Part shown: positions 51,760-61,305 of the stretch, one piece after another
Position numbering within the stretch: position 1 is the first letter of the stretch
Layout of the letters: the number at the start of each line of letters is the position of its first letter
NCBI RefSeq assembly: GCF_024453815.1
Contig: NZ_CP072934.1
Location: 2,325,604-2,389,603, forward strand
Length of the DNA stretch: 64,000 nt
DNA from: Corynebacterium pseudogenitalium
Lineage (GTDB): Bacteria; Actinomycetota; Actinomycetes; Mycobacteriales; Mycobacteriaceae
Direction of reading: 5' to 3'
Program-made: the position numbers and the translations under genes
The notes under the pieces: model-generated
The model's input: the letters and a program-made list of their open reading frames with translations, nothing else
Database searches by the model: none
What the model was told of the DNA's origin: nothing

Positions 51760-54700
51760 GTGGTTGAGCAACCTCGGGCTGGTACGCGTGGCCGAATCGT
51801 GCCCCCTGCACCGCCGGCGCCGGTGCCCACGCCGCGAGAAAACCCAGAGCTTATCGACGCCACCGAGGCCGAGGCCCCGGACCGTTCGACGCTGACCGCG
51901 GACCCTTCGGCGGCGGTGCCGAATCCCGCCCCGGAGAGCAATTCCGTGGTGCGGGCGACGGGGTCGATGGCGATCGCGACGCTGATTTCGCGCATCACGG
52001 GCTTCATCCGCACGGTGCTGATCGGCGCCGCGTTGGGCCCGGCGGTGGCGTCGGCATTTAATACGGCGAATACGCTGCCGAACATTATTACGGAGATCGT
52101 GCTGGGGTCCGTGTTGACGGCGCTGGTGGTGCCGGTGTTGGTGCGCGCGGAGAAGGAGGACCCGGACCACGGGGAGCGCTTTATCCGCCAGCTGTTCACG
52201 CTGACGCTGACGCTCCTGACGGTGGTGACCATCATCGCAGTGGCCGCCGCGCCGCTGCTGACTCGCGTCTTCCTCGACGATGAGGGCCAGGTGAACGTCG
52301 CGCAGTCGACGTCGTTTGCGTATTTGGTATTGCCGCAGATTTTCTTCTACGGCATGTTCTCGCTGTTCATGGCGGTGCTGAATACGAAGGAGCATTTCCG
52401 GCCGGGTGCGTGGGCGCCGGTGGCGAACAACGTGGTGTCGATTGCGGTGCTGCTGGGGTACATGATGTTGCCGGGCAGTTTGAATCCCGCGGCGCCGGCG
52501 TCGATAGCGAATCCGCATGTGCTGCTGCTGGGCGTCGGCACGACGTTGGGTGTGGCGGTGCAGTGCCTGATTATGCTGCCGGCGCTGCGCAAGCTCGGCA
52601 TTAACCTGCGGCCGCTGTGGGGTATTGACGACCGCCTCAAGGTGTTCGGCGGGATGGCCCTGGCGATCGTGACTTATGTGGGGATTAGCCAGGTCGGCTA
52701 CATCGTGACCACGCGTATCGCGTCGATGGCGAGCGACGCCGCCCCGATTATTTACCAGCAGCACTGGATGCTGCTGCAGGTGCCCTACGGCATCATTGGC
52801 GTCACGTTGCTGACGGCGATCATGCCGCGCCTGTCCCGCAACGCCGCCGACGGTGATGACGCCGCGGTGGTCCGGGACTTGACGCTGGGCACGAAGCTGA
52901 CGTTCATCGCCCTGATCCCGATCATTGTCTTTATGACGGCGCTCGGCCCGGACATCGGGCACGCGCTGTTCGCCTACGGCAACTTCGACGGCGGCACGGC
53001 CCGCACGCTGGGCCTGACGGTGAGCTTCTCCGCGTTCACCCTGATCCCGTACGCCCTGGTGATGCTGCACCTGCGCGTGTTTTATGCCCGGGAGGAAGCG
53101 TGGACGCCGACGTTCATCATCGCCGGCATCACGATTACGAAGGTGGTGCTGTCGTATCTTGCACCGCTGGTTGCGGACTCGACGCAGTCCGTGGTGGTGC
53201 TGTTGGGTGCGGCGAACGGCTTCGGTTTCGTCGCCGGCGCGGTGATCGGCGCGCTGTTGCTGCGTCGTAAGTTGGGCACGCTGGAGGCCCGCTCGGTGCT
53301 GCACACATCGCTGTGGGCGACGGCCTCGGCGCTGATCGGTATCGCGGTGATGTTCCTGGTGCGCTGGCTCGTGCGCGATGTCGCGGGTATCGACGCCCCA
53401 TCCTTCCTCGGCGGCCTCATCGGCCTGCCGTCGCTGGGCTTCTTGCTTGAGGTGATGGTCCTCGGCGTGCTGTTCGTGGTGGCGACGGGCCTGGTGCTGT
53501 CGCGCTCTGGCCTGCCGGAGGTGCAGAACTTGGGCCGCGCGCTGGCCCGCATCCCGGGCATGGGCCGCTTTATCCGCCCGAACGAGGACGCCGCGATCGA
53601 GGTCGGCGAGGTGGACCTGCGGGATGTGTCGCAGCAGTTCCTGGCCGCCGATACGTTCAATGCGTCGCCGGTGCCGCCGCCGATGTCGGCTGGTGTCGTG
53701 CGTGGTCCGCGTTTGGTGCCGGGTGCGTCGGTGTCGGATGGCCGCTTCCGCCTCATCCGCGATCACGGCTCCACGACGGGCGCGCAGTTCTGGCAGGCCC
53801 GCGAGGTGTCGACGGGCCGCTCCGTGGCGCTGACGTTCGTCGATACGACGGGCATGGCCCCGATGGCTCCGGCGACGCCGCGCCAGGCCGCTATCGATGC
53901 CGCGGGTGTGTCGCGCCGCACGCGCAAGCTCGCGATGTTGCGCCACCCGGCGCTGCCGGAGAACATCGAGATCGCGTCGTATCGCACCGGCGCCCTCGTA
54001 GTCGCTGACTGGGTGGAGGGCTCCTCGGTCCGCGCGGTCGCCGAGTCAGGCCAGACGTTGCACACGGACGCGGTGGCGAACGCGCTTGCCCCGTTGGCGG
54101 GCGCGATCGCCGCGGCGCACGAGGCTGGGGTGCCGCTCGGGTTGGATAACCGCCAGCGCCTCCGTATCGACCGCGAGGGCCACGTGCGCCTCGCGTTCCC
54201 GGCCGTCTTGCCGGACGCCTCCGCCGCCGACGACGCCGACGCCTTTGCCTCCGCGCTGCAGCTGCTGACCACCAACGTCGACTCCGATGACCTCGCGGAT
54301 GTCGCCAGCACCACCCGCGCCCTCGTCGACGCCGACGCCATCGAGTCCCACGACTTCCGCGAACTCGAGCGCCAGCTCACCCGCGACGAAGCCGAGGACG
54401 CCCCCGCCGAAGCTATCGAACCCGTCGAGCCGGTCGAGGAGCAGTCTGAGGAGCCGAAGGACCTGCGCGGCGGTTTCGGATCTCGCCGTTACGGTCCGGT
54501 CACACTCGCGGTGTTGCTGTCGCTCGCGGTTGGCGCGGTGATCATCATCGCGGCGCTCACCGCGTACCTGGTCGGCTTCCTCTCCGGCGACGACACGAAC
54601 GCACCCGTCACGGTGGACTCGGTCCAGACCGGGGTAGAGGAGGTCGAGGAGGAGGTCACGGGTCTGCCCGTGTTGCTCACCCCGATGCGCGCGACCATCG

Positions 54701-55068
54701 AAGGTGCTTCCGCGCCCGAGCTTGTCGACGCCGACCGCTCCACCACCTGGACCGGCTCAGACAACGTGAGCGTCGAGCTCCGACCCGCCAAGGGCGCGAC
54801 CGCCCGCAAAGGGTTCACCCTGGAGCACGTGATCGTCGATACTCCGTCCAACGGCGACAGCTTCCGGATCTACGGCCTGCCCGCCGGCGCCTCGTGGAAC
54901 GGCGACGTCGCAGACCTGCCGCTGCTTAAGGAGGGCACGTTCCTCAACGGCGAAAACGGCATCGACGTGGAGGACTCACCGGAACTCACCGGCTTGGTCC
55001 TCAACGTCTCCGGCCAGGACATCATCCTCCGGGACGTCACCCTCATCGGGCGCACTAGCCTCCGATGA
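51760..55068 (+). CDS. murJ: Lipid II flippase MurJ fused to a pseudokinase domain
   Basis: 1102 residues. Residues ~60-590 form the 14-helix MurJ/MviN flippase (SRITGFIRTVLIGAALGP, NTANTLPNIITEIVLGSVL), which moves lipid II across the membrane. A cytoplasmic kinase-like domain follows (~640-890) in which the beta-3 lysine is missing (VALTFVD) and no HRD or DFG motif is seen, so it is a pseudokinase as in mycobacterial MviN. Then one helix (VTLAVLLSLAVGAVIIIAAL) and an external C-terminal domain. GTG 51760 follows GGAG by six bases and the previous stop by one. Confidence 0.94.
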   Translation: MVEQPRAGTRGRIVPPAPPAPVPTPRENPELIDATEAEAPDRSTLTADPSAAVPNPAPESNSVVRATGSMAIATLISRITGFIRTVLIGAALGPAVASAFNTANTLPNIITEIVLGSVLTALVVPVLVRAEKEDPDHGERFIRQLFTLTLTLLTVVTIIAVAAAPLLTRVFLDDEGQVNVAQSTSFAYLVLPQIFFYGMFSLFMAVLNTKEHFRPGAWAPVANNVVSIAVLLGYMMLPGSLNPAAPASIANPHVLLLGVGTTLGVAVQCLIMLPALRKLGINLRPLWGIDDRLKVFGGMALAIVTYVGISQVGYIVTTRIASMASDAAPIIYQQHWMLLQVPYGIIGVTLLTAIMPRLSRNAADGDDAAVVRDLTLGTKLTFIALIPIIVFMTALGPDIGHALFAYGNFDGGTARTLGLTVSFSAFTLIPYALVMLHLRVFYAREEAWTPTFIIAGITITKVVLSYLAPLVADSTQSVVVLLGAANGFGFVAGAVIGALLLRRKLGTLEARSVLHTSLWATASALIGIAVMFLVRWLVRDVAGIDAPSFLGGLIGLPSLGFLLEVMVLGVLFVVATGLVLSRSGLPEVQNLGRALARIPGMGRFIRPNEDAAIEVGEVDLRDVSQQFLAADTFNASPVPPPMSAGVVRGPRLVPGASVSDGRFRLIRDHGSTTGAQFWQAREVSTGRSVALTFVDTTGMAPMAPATPRQAAIDAAGVSRRTRKLAMLRHPALPENIEIASYRTGALVVADWVEGSSVRAVAESGQTLHTDAVANALAPLAGAIAAAHEAGVPLGLDNRQRLRIDREGHVRLAFPAVLPDASAADDADAFASALQLLTTNVDSDDLADVASTTRALVDADAIESHDFRELERQLTRDEAEDAPAEAIEPVEPVEEQSEEPKDLRGGFGSRRYGPVTLAVLLSLAVGAVIIIAALTAYLVGFLSGDDTNAPVTVDSVQTGVEEVEEEVTGLPVLLTPMRATIEGASAPELVDADRSTTWTGSDNVSVELRPAKGATARKGFTLEHVIVDTPSNGDSFRIYGLPAGASWNGDVADLPLLKEGTFLNGENGIDVEDSPELTGLVLNVSGQDIILRDVTLIGRTSLR

Positions 55069-55069
55069 T

Positions 55070-55134
55070 GTCCACCATGGTGGACAAAAAACGCTTCCTC
55101 TTCCGGCGCTGATGCATCACACTGGATGCATCAG
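55070..55134 (+). promoter_or_regulatory. Two palindromes in the sigM upstream region
   Basis: GTCCACCATGGTGGAC (55070-55085), a perfect 16-base palindrome right after the murJ stop, and CTGATGCATC/GATGCATCAG (55109-55134) just before the sigM ribosome-binding site. Either could be an operator; the second could also hide or expose the ribosome-binding site. Confidence 0.5.
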
Positions 55135-55151
55135 CAATGGGAGGGTGCATC

Positions 55152-55703
55152 ATGCGCAGAAAAACGGACCACCAACTCGTCCACGACTACATCGCAGGCG
55201 ACATCCACGCCTTCAACCTCATCGTCCGGCGCCACGAACGCAACATGCTCAGCGTCGCCCTTCGCTACTCACGCAATGAGTGCGACGCCGAAGACATCGT
55301 CCAAGACGCCCTGCTCAAGGCGTCCCGTCACCTGTATGGCTTCCGCTTCGAGTCGAAGGTGTCTACCTGGCTATACCGGCTGGTCGCCAACGCAAGCTTG
55401 GACCACCAGCGCCGACGCAAGGCCGAGTACACCGTGTCCCTCGACGACAACGATGAGCTCTCCCAGGACAAGGATCCCCGCCTGGCCCACGACCCGACCG
55501 CTCACCTCGACCGCCTTATCGCCGTCAAGGACGCGCTGCGCGTCGTACCGGAGGCGCACCGGAAGGCTGTCTTCCTCATCGATATCATGGGCATGTCCCT
55601 GCAGTCCGCCGCCGACACCTGCGGCGTCCAGCCCGGCACCATGAAGTCGCGCCGCGCCCGAGCTCGCGCCATGATGCTCGAGCACATGGAAGAGGTCTGT
55701 TAG
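55152..55703 (+). CDS. sigM: ECF RNA polymerase sigma factor SigM
   Basis: 183 residues: region 2 (YIAGDIHAFNLIVRRHERNM, DAEDIVQDALLKASRHLYGF) and region 4 (VPEAHRKAVFLIDIMGMSL...GVQPGTMKSRRARARAMM). In C. glutamicum SigM responds to disulfide stress and drives trx genes. ATG 55152 follows GGGAGGG. No anti-sigma gene follows, unlike mycobacteria; instead a repeat cluster lies between it and trxB. Confidence 0.93.
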   Translation: MRRKTDHQLVHDYIAGDIHAFNLIVRRHERNMLSVALRYSRNECDAEDIVQDALLKASRHLYGFRFESKVSTWLYRLVANASLDHQRRRKAEYTVSLDDNDELSQDKDPRLAHDPTAHLDRLIAVKDALRVVPEAHRKAVFLIDIMGMSLQSAADTCGVQPGTMKSRRARARAMMLEHMEEVC

Positions 55704-55721
55704 CTCCTCGCTGGGGACTCG

Positions 55722-55994
55722 CACCACATTCCAGGATTTTGACCATCCCCGAGGCGTTTCCCCAGGTCGCGTGCTTCGCGTGGGGGAATTTGGTGTCCAG
55801 GAAACGGGGCGAGTGACAAAAGACGCAATTCGAAAAAACGCGACCTACATACCTGCAGGTCGCAAAAGGGCTAGGCAACAAGGGGTGTGTCTTTTGGCAC
55901 TGGGTCCCATCAAGGAGACACCAAATTCCTGCTTTCCAGCAGGACGCTCGGCGTTTCCCCAGGTCGCCAACCCCTCAAGCGGGAATCTGGTGCG
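55722..55994 (+). repeat. Composite palindromic repeat, second locus
   Basis: Two end-elements, CACCACATTCC...GGAATTTGGTGTC (55722-55796) and CACCAAATTCC...GGAATCTGGTGCGC (55919-55994), 197 bases apart. They are separated by a segment with GACAAAAGACGC and TGTCTTTTGGCACTGG. Same design as 23061-23541, with more divergence. The trxB promoter lies just past it. Confidence 0.7.
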
Positions 55995-56014
55995 CATGCC
56001 AAAAGCACACGTCT

Positions 56015-56040
56015 GGAACAAACAGTAGACTGGCTACGTT
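56015..56040 (+). promoter_or_regulatory. ECF-type promoter of trxB
   Basis: GGAAC (56015-56019), 18 bases, GTT (56038-56040), the general ECF sigma pattern and compatible with SigM control of trxB, as known in C. glutamicum. Confidence 0.6.
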
Positions 56041-56076
56041 TACACCCCTGACAGAGCAAATCTACGAGGAGTTTCC

Positions 56077-57027
56077 ATGACCAACGAGGCCAGCGAACAA
56101 ACAGAACAAATTCATGACGTGATTATTGTCGGCTCGGGCCCGGCGGGGTACACGGCAGCGCTGTACGCGGCGCGTGCGGAGCTGAACCCGTTGGTGTTTG
56201 AGGGTTACGAGTACGGCGGCGAGCTGATGAACACCACTGAGGTCGAGAACTTCCCTGGCTTCAAAGATGGAGTGATGGGCCCGGATCTGATGATGCAGAT
56301 GCGCGATCAGGCGGAGAAGTTCGGCGCGCGCCTGGAGTCGGAGCTGGTGGACAAGGTTGATCTCAGCGGTGACGTGAAGAAGGTGTTCGTGGGGGATGAC
56401 GTCTACCAGGCCCGCGCGGCCATTCTCGCTACTGGTGCGGCACCGCGTCACCTGGGCATTCCGGGTGAGGCTGAGCTGACGGGTCGCGGTGTGTCCACGT
56501 GCGCGACCTGTGACGGCTTCTTCTTCAAGGATCAGCACATTGCCGTTGTCGGTGGTGGGGATTCGGCGATGGAGGAAGCGACGTTTTTGACCAAGTTTGG
56601 GTCGAAGGTCTCCATTATTCACCGTTCGGAGAACTTCCGCGCGTCGCAGATTATGTTGGAGCGCGCCCGGGCGAATGAGAAGATTGAGTTTATTACGCAT
56701 TCGGTGGTCGAAGAGGTCGTCGAAAAGGATGGCAAGGTTGGCGGCCTGAAGGTGCGCAACGTGCAGTCGGGCGAGGAGTCGGTGCTGGACGCGACGGCGT
56801 TGTTCGTGGCGATTGGGCACGATCCGCGTTCGGCGTTCCTGGAGGGCCAGGTGGCCACGGACGAGGGCGGGTACGTCCTTGTCGACGCCCCTTCGACCCG
56901 CACGAACGTGCCGGGCGTGTTTGCGTGTGGCGATTTGGTGGATAACCACTATCGTCAGGCGATTACGGCGGCTGGTTCGGGGTGCCGGGCGGCGTTGGAT
57001 GCGCAGCATTTCCTTGCGGCGCTTTAG
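56077..57027 (+). CDS. trxB: Thioredoxin reductase
   Basis: 316 residues; FAD/NADPH flavoenzyme that reduces thioredoxin. FAD motif [16 protein letters not shown], redox pair CATC (near 145) before DGFF, NADPH motif [14 protein letters not shown]-terminal [29 protein letters not shown] precedes the ATG. 30 bases to trxA, so co-transcribed. Confidence 0.97.
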   Translation: MTNEASEQTEQIHDVIIVGSGPAGYTAALYAARAELNPLVFEGYEYGGELMNTTEVENFPGFKDGVMGPDLMMQMRDQAEKFGARLESELVDKVDLSGDVKKVFVGDDVYQARAAILATGAAPRHLGIPGEAELTGRGVSTCATCDGFFFKDQHIAVVGGGDSAMEEATFLTKFGSKVSIIHRSENFRASQIMLERARANEKIEFITHSVVEEVVEKDGKVGGLKVRNVQSGEESVLDATALFVAIGHDPRSAFLEGQVATDEGGYVLVDAPSTRTNVPGVFACGDLVDNHYRQAITAAGSGCRAALDAQHFLAAL

Positions 57028-57057
57028 AATAGAAAGAACTGTGTTCAAGGAGGAACG

Positions 57058-57381
57058 ATGAGTGCACCTGTTGATGTGACGAAGAATACGTTTAAGGCTG
57101 AGGTCGTTGAGGCTTCGACGCCGGTGTTGGTGGATTTTTGGGCTGAGTGGTGCGCTCCGTGCCGGAAGTTGTCGCCGACGCTGGATGAGATTGCGTCTGA
57201 GCTGGATGGCAAGGTGAAGGTCGCGAAGGTGAATGTGGATGAGGAGCGTGAGCTGGGGATGATGTTCCAGGTCATGTCGATTCCGACTGTGTTGATCTTC
57301 AAGGATGGCCAGAAGGTGGATGAGTTTGTGGGGGCGCTCCCGAAGGCGCAGATCGTCCAGAAGGTTGAGTCGTATCTGTAG
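57058..57381 (+). CDS. trxA: Thioredoxin
   Basis: 107 residues with active site WCAPC instead of the usual WCGPC, which can shift redox potential; otherwise canonical (FWAEWC, MSIPTVLIFKDG). Partner of TrxB. In the position of mycobacterial trxC. Good GGAGG site. Confidence 0.96.
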   Translation: MSAPVDVTKNTFKAEVVEASTPVLVDFWAEWCAPCRKLSPTLDEIASELDGKVKVAKVNVDEERELGMMFQVMSIPTVLIFKDGQKVDEFVGALPKAQIVQKVESYL

Positions 57382-57432
57382 GCTGTCCGTCGTAGGATGG
57401 ACTGCATTGTTGGTTTTGTAGAAAGGTGCCCA

Positions 57433-58614
57433 GTGGGTGACATTCTCCGCGTAGGTGATTCGAGTGCTCGCGTGGCCGAGGCGCGTGCGACGCTTGCGCG
57501 TTTGGGCATGTTGGAGGACTTCGATGGGGACATCGAGGACTTCAACTCGCGGCAGTTCACTCCCGACGAGATGCTTTTCGACGCCCCTTTGGCGGAGTCC
57601 GTGAAAGCATTTCAGCAGTCGCGGGGAATTATGCCGACTGGCGCTATCGATGACTTGACGTTGCGTGAGCTGCGTGAGGCGTCGTATACGTTGGGGGCGC
57701 GTGTGTTGCAGTACCAGCCGAATCAGGAGCTGGTGGGCGACGACGTGGGGCAGTTGCAGACGCAGCTGCATGAGCTGGGGTTTTATTCGGATCGTGTGGA
57801 TGGGCGGTTCGGTCCGCGCACGCACGAGGCCGTGGTGAATTACCAGCTGAACTCGGGCTTGGAAGACGATGGGGTGTGTGGCCCGGATACGTTGCACGCG
57901 TTGAGCCTGTTGGGCCGCCGGATTACGGGCGGTTCGGCGCACGCGATTCGTGAGCGTGAGCATGTGCGCGCGGCTGGCCCGCAGTTGGCGGGCAAGCGCG
58001 TGGTGATTGACCCGCATCTTGGTGGTGCGGATAAGGGCGCGCTTGTCGACGGCCCCTTCGGCCAGATCACGGAGGAGGAGATCCTGTGGGATTTGGCGCA
58101 GCGCGTGGAGGGCCGCATGATTGCGGCTGGTGTGGAGACGATTATTTCGCGTCCGCGTGGTGATAATCCGTCGTGTAAGGAGCGCGCCGATTTGGCGAAC
58201 GGCTTCGACGCCGACTTGGTGATTTCCCTGCAGTTGGACCGTTATGCCAATGAGAAGGCGAATGGTGTGGCCACGTTCTACTTCGGTTCGGAGAACGGGA
58301 CGTCGTCGATGACGGGGGAGACGCTGTCGGGCTATATTCAGCGTGAGATTGCGGCGAGGACGTCGCTACGTAATTGCTGGAATCATGCCCGGACGTGGGA
58401 GATGCTGCGGATGACGCGGATGCCGTCGGTGGAGATCGTGGCTGGGTATGTCACGAATCCGCACGATGTTGAGGTGGTGACGGATCCGCAGCAGCGTGAC
58501 GCGATCGCGGAGGCGATTGTGGTGGCGGTGAAGCGCCTGTACTTGCTGGATTCTGATGACCAGCCGACAGGCACCTACTCCTTCCAGGATTTGCTCCGCC
58601 AGGAGCACCTGTAG
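57433..58614 (+). CDS. cwlM: CwlM-type peptidoglycan amidase-like protein
   Basis: 393 residues: two PG_binding_1 repeats (residues ~5-75 and ~95-160) and an amidase_3-like domain. The zinc-ligand pattern looks broken: VIDPHLGG instead of DPGHGG, and ISLQLDRYAN where the family has SIHAN. This fits CwlM of mycobacteria, a cytoplasmic activator of MurA rather than an active hydrolase. There is no signal peptide. GTG 57433 follows GAAAGG. Its stop meets the convergent parB stop. Confidence 0.9.
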   Translation: MGDILRVGDSSARVAEARATLARLGMLEDFDGDIEDFNSRQFTPDEMLFDAPLAESVKAFQQSRGIMPTGAIDDLTLRELREASYTLGARVLQYQPNQELVGDDVGQLQTQLHELGFYSDRVDGRFGPRTHEAVVNYQLNSGLEDDGVCGPDTLHALSLLGRRITGGSAHAIREREHVRAAGPQLAGKRVVIDPHLGGADKGALVDGPFGQITEEEILWDLAQRVEGRMIAAGVETIISRPRGDNPSCKERADLANGFDADLVISLQLDRYANEKANGVATFYFGSENGTSSMTGETLSGYIQREIAARTSLRNCWNHARTWEMLRMTRMPSVEIVAGYVTNPHDVEVVTDPQQRDAIAEAIVVAVKRLYLLDSDDQPTGTYSFQDLLRQEHL

Positions 58615-59691
58615 TTAGTCGGTGCCCTGGATGAGGCCCATGATGCGCTCGAAGTCCTGACGGTCGCCGAATTCGACGACGATTTTGCCTTTCCGTTTGC
58701 CCATGGTGACGGAGACTTTGGTGTCCCATTCGTCGGCGAGTTGGTCGGCGGCCCGGGTGAGGTATTCGGGCTGGGGGACGGGTTCGCGGCGTTTCTTCTG
58801 TGGGACGCCGCCTTCGTTATTCATGAGCGTGACGGCTTCTTCGGTGGCGCGGACGCTTAAGCCCTCGGAGACGATGCGTTCGGCGAGCAGGGTCTGACCG
58901 TTGGAGGTCAGGGCGTCGCTGCCGAGCTTGAGGCCGAGCAGCGCACGGGCGTGACCTGCGGAGAGAACACCGGCGGCGACGCGGCGCTGCACCGGCACCG
59001 GGAGGCGCAGGAGGCGGATCGCGTTGGTGATCACCGGGCGGGAGCGGCCGAGTTTGTCGGCGAGTTGCTCCTGGGTGACGCCGAACTCTTCGAGAAGTTG
59101 CTGGTAGGCGGCGGCTTCTTCGAGTGGGTTGAGTTGGACGCGGTGGATGTTTTCCAGGAGGGCGTCGCGAAGCATGTCCTGGTCGGAGGTTTCGCGGACG
59201 ATGGCTGGGATGTGCTTCAGGCCGGCTTTGGAGGCGGCGCGCCAGCGGCGCTCGCCCATGATGAGCTCGAAGCCCTCTGGGGTGTCGCGGACGACGATGG
59301 GCTGCAGCAGGCCGAACTCGCGGATGGAGTGGACCAGCTCGTTAAGGTCGTCTTCGTCGAAGACCTGGCGGGGCTGCTTCGGGTTCGGGATGATCTGCCC
59401 GACCGCGATTTCCTGGTAGCGTGCGCCGACGGGCACGGGTTGCATAACGTTCTCTGGCGTGGCGCCGACGGTTGGCGCGCCCGCGACCTTGGGTCGCTTT
59501 CCGCGGGGCGGAAGCTTGTCGCCGCCACCGGAAGCACCGGAAGCTCCCGAAGCCCCGGCGGCGCCGAAGATCACGTCGGAGGCTTTGCCGCCGATGCCGC
59601 CGGTTTTGCCGGTTTTGTCGGTCGCGGCCGGTGCCTGCGGGATGAGTGCTGCTAGTCCGCGGCCGAGGCCGCCTTTACGCTCTTGTGCCAT
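58615..59691 (-). CDS. parB: Chromosome-partitioning protein ParB
   Basis: 358 residues. N-terminal [11 protein letters not shown] motif for ParA contact, a Gly/Ala/Ser-rich linker, the ParB/Srx domain with the CTP-binding GERRWRA, the helix-turn-helix ([23 protein letters not shown]) for parS, and a C-terminal dimer domain. parS copies are at 19800, 37424, 41458, 46351 and 49501. Confidence 0.97.
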   Translation of the reverse strand: MAQERKGGLGRGLAALIPQAPAATDKTGKTGGIGGKASDVIFGAAGASGASGASGGGDKLPPRGKRPKVAGAPTVGATPENVMQPVPVGARYQEIAVGQIIPNPKQPRQVFDEDDLNELVHSIREFGLLQPIVVRDTPEGFELIMGERRWRAASKAGLKHIPAIVRETSDQDMLRDALLENIHRVQLNPLEEAAAYQQLLEEFGVTQEQLADKLGRSRPVITNAIRLLRLPVPVQRRVAAGVLSAGHARALLGLKLGSDALTSNGQTLLAERIVSEGLSVRATEEAVTLMNNEGGVPQKKRREPVPQPEYLTRAADQLADEWDTKVSVTMGKRKGKIVVEFGDRQDFERIMGLIQGTD

Positions 59692-59693
59692 GG

Positions 59694-60575
59694 TTATTCC
59701 TCGCCCTCGTCAAGTTGTTGGGCCACCTGGGGGCTGACTCCAATGGGCCCCGTGGTGGCGTGTGGTTGGTAGTCGCCGCGTGTTGCCAGTTCGCGGGCGG
59801 CGTCGTAGTAGGCCAGCGCTCCGCTGGAGAGTGGGTCGTAGTCGATGACGGTTTGGCCGTAGCCGGGCGCCTCGGAGACCTTCACGGAGCGCGGGATGAC
59901 GTTGCGCAGCACCACTTCGCCGAACTGGTTGCGCACTTCGCCGGCGACGTCCGCCGCGAGGCGCGTGCGGGCGTCGTACATGGTGAGCACGATCGCGGAG
60001 ATGTGCAGGTTGTGGTTGAGGTGCTCGCGGATCATGCCGATGTTGCCGAGCAGCTGGCCGACGCCCTCAAGCGCGTAGTACTCGCACTGGATGGGGATCA
60101 TGACTTCGTCGACGGCGGTCATGGCGTTGATGGTGAGCAGCCCGAGCGATGGTGGGCAGTCGATGAAGACGTAGTCGAAGTTGTGCTCCTCGAGGAAGCC
60201 GCGCCGGATGGCGTCGTGCAGCCGGTATTCGCGGCGCACCATGGACACCAGCTCGATTTCGGCGCCGGCGAGGTCGATGGTGGCGGGGATGCAGTAGAGG
60301 TTCTCGTTGTTGGCGTGCGCCTGCAGTGCTTCCTCGGGCGTTGCTTCGCCGATGAGGACTTCGTAGCTGGAGGTGGTGCCGGAGGTGTGCTCGGCACCGA
60401 GCGCGGTGGAGGCGTTGCCCTGCGGGTCCAGGTCGATGACGAGGACGCGCATGCCTTGGCGGCTCAGTGCCGACGCCATATTCACCGATGTCGTCGTCTT
60501 GCCGACGCCGCCCTTCTGGTTCGCAACGGTGAACACGCGGGTGTGCGCGGGGCGTTGCAGCGTGGCGTTGTCCAT
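59694..60575 (-). CDS. parA: Chromosome-partitioning ATPase ParA
   Basis: 293 residues. Deviant Walker A KGGVGKTT, Walker A' VIDLDPQGN, Walker [10 protein letters not shown]. Two bases before parB, thus co-transcribed. It moves the ParB-parS complex from the new pole or quarter position. Confidence 0.97.
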   Translation of the reverse strand: MDNATLQRPAHTRVFTVANQKGGVGKTTTSVNMASALSRQGMRVLVIDLDPQGNASTALGAEHTSGTTSSYEVLIGEATPEEALQAHANNENLYCIPATIDLAGAEIELVSMVRREYRLHDAIRRGFLEEHNFDYVFIDCPPSLGLLTINAMTAVDEVMIPIQCEYYALEGVGQLLGNIGMIREHLNHNLHISAIVLTMYDARTRLAADVAGEVRNQFGEVVLRNVIPRSVKVSEAPGYGQTVIDYDPLSSGALAYYDAARELATRGDYQPHATTGPIGVSPQVAQQLDEGEE

Positions 60576-60595
60576 GCTGGTGGTGTTCCTTTCCG

Positions 60596-61213
60596 CTATT
60601 TCCGCACGATTCGGATGAGGGTGGTCGGCTGGTCGAGGACGTCGGCGCCAACCTGGAAAATGTTCGGCGTGATCCCCCCGGCTTTCGCAATCGCCCGCGC
60701 GTCGCGTTCTAGTTCTTCTGCAACACTAGCGCCTTTCAGCGCCAACATCGAGCCCCCGCGGCGCACCAGTGGAAGGCTCCAGCCGGCGAGCTTGCCCAGG
60801 GGCGCGACCGCGCGGGAGGTGACCACGTCGAACTGCCCGCCGGGCTGCTCCTCGGCGCGGCCGCGGACGACGGTGACGTTGTCCAATCCCAGCTCGTCTT
60901 TGACCTCGGCGAGGTACGTGGAGCGCTTCAGCAGCGGCTCGATAAGGGTGAACGAGACGTCGGGACGGGCGATGGCCAGTGGGATGCCGGGCAGCCCTGC
61001 GCCGGAGCCGATGTCAGCGACGGTGGTGGCGTCGTCAAGTGCTTCGGAGACCACCGCACAGTTGAGGATGTGCCGTTCCCACAGGCGGCTGACTTCTTTG
61101 GGGCCGATGAAGCCGCGCTCGGCGGCGGTTGTGGCGAGCGATTCGTGGTAGGCCTCGGCGAGCGGCAGGCGGTCGCCGAAGATGGTGGCGGCTGCTGTGG
61201 GTAGTGCTGACAC
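60596..61213 (-). CDS. rsmG: 16S rRNA (guanine-527-N7) methyltransferase
   Basis: 205 residues; SAM motif [15 protein letters not shown], then [15 protein letters not shown] start. Twenty bases before parA. It has its own upstream region, since a terminator stands between it and yidC. Confidence 0.95.
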   Translation of the reverse strand: MSALPTAAATIFGDRLPLAEAYHESLATTAAERGFIGPKEVSRLWERHILNCAVVSEALDDATTVADIGSGAGLPGIPLAIARPDVSFTLIEPLLKRSTYLAEVKDELGLDNVTVVRGRAEEQPGGQFDVVTSRAVAPLGKLAGWSLPLVRRGGSMLALKGASVAEELERDARAIAKAGGITPNIFQVGADVLDQPTTLIRIVRK

Positions 61214-61266
61214 GGCTGTGTACTCCTTTGAATTTTTAGTCTGGCATCGACTCTAGTAAAAGTAAC

Positions 61267-61292
61267 GCCCCCAGCAAACACTTGCTGGGGGC
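61267..61292 (-). terminator. Terminator between yidC and rsmG
   Basis: Minus-strand stem GCCCCCAGCA/TGCTGGGGGC with a six-base loop, then GTTACTTTTACT. It separates rpmH-rnpA-yidD-yidC from rsmG-parA-parB. Confidence 0.8.
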
Positions 61293-61305
61293 TGAAGGCA
61301 GTCAG

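Noticed and set aside
51622..53946. 774-codon minus-strand frame antisense to murJ
   Set aside because: Arg/His-rich shadow frame of a high-GC gene, without any recognisable domain or start signal.
55070..55090. Terminator after murJ
   Set aside because: The palindrome has no loop and is followed by A residues, not T, on the transcribed strand; it fits an operator better.
56062..58017. 651-codon minus-strand frame antisense to trxB-trxA-cwlM
   Set aside because: It spans three well-supported genes on the other strand and has shadow-frame composition.
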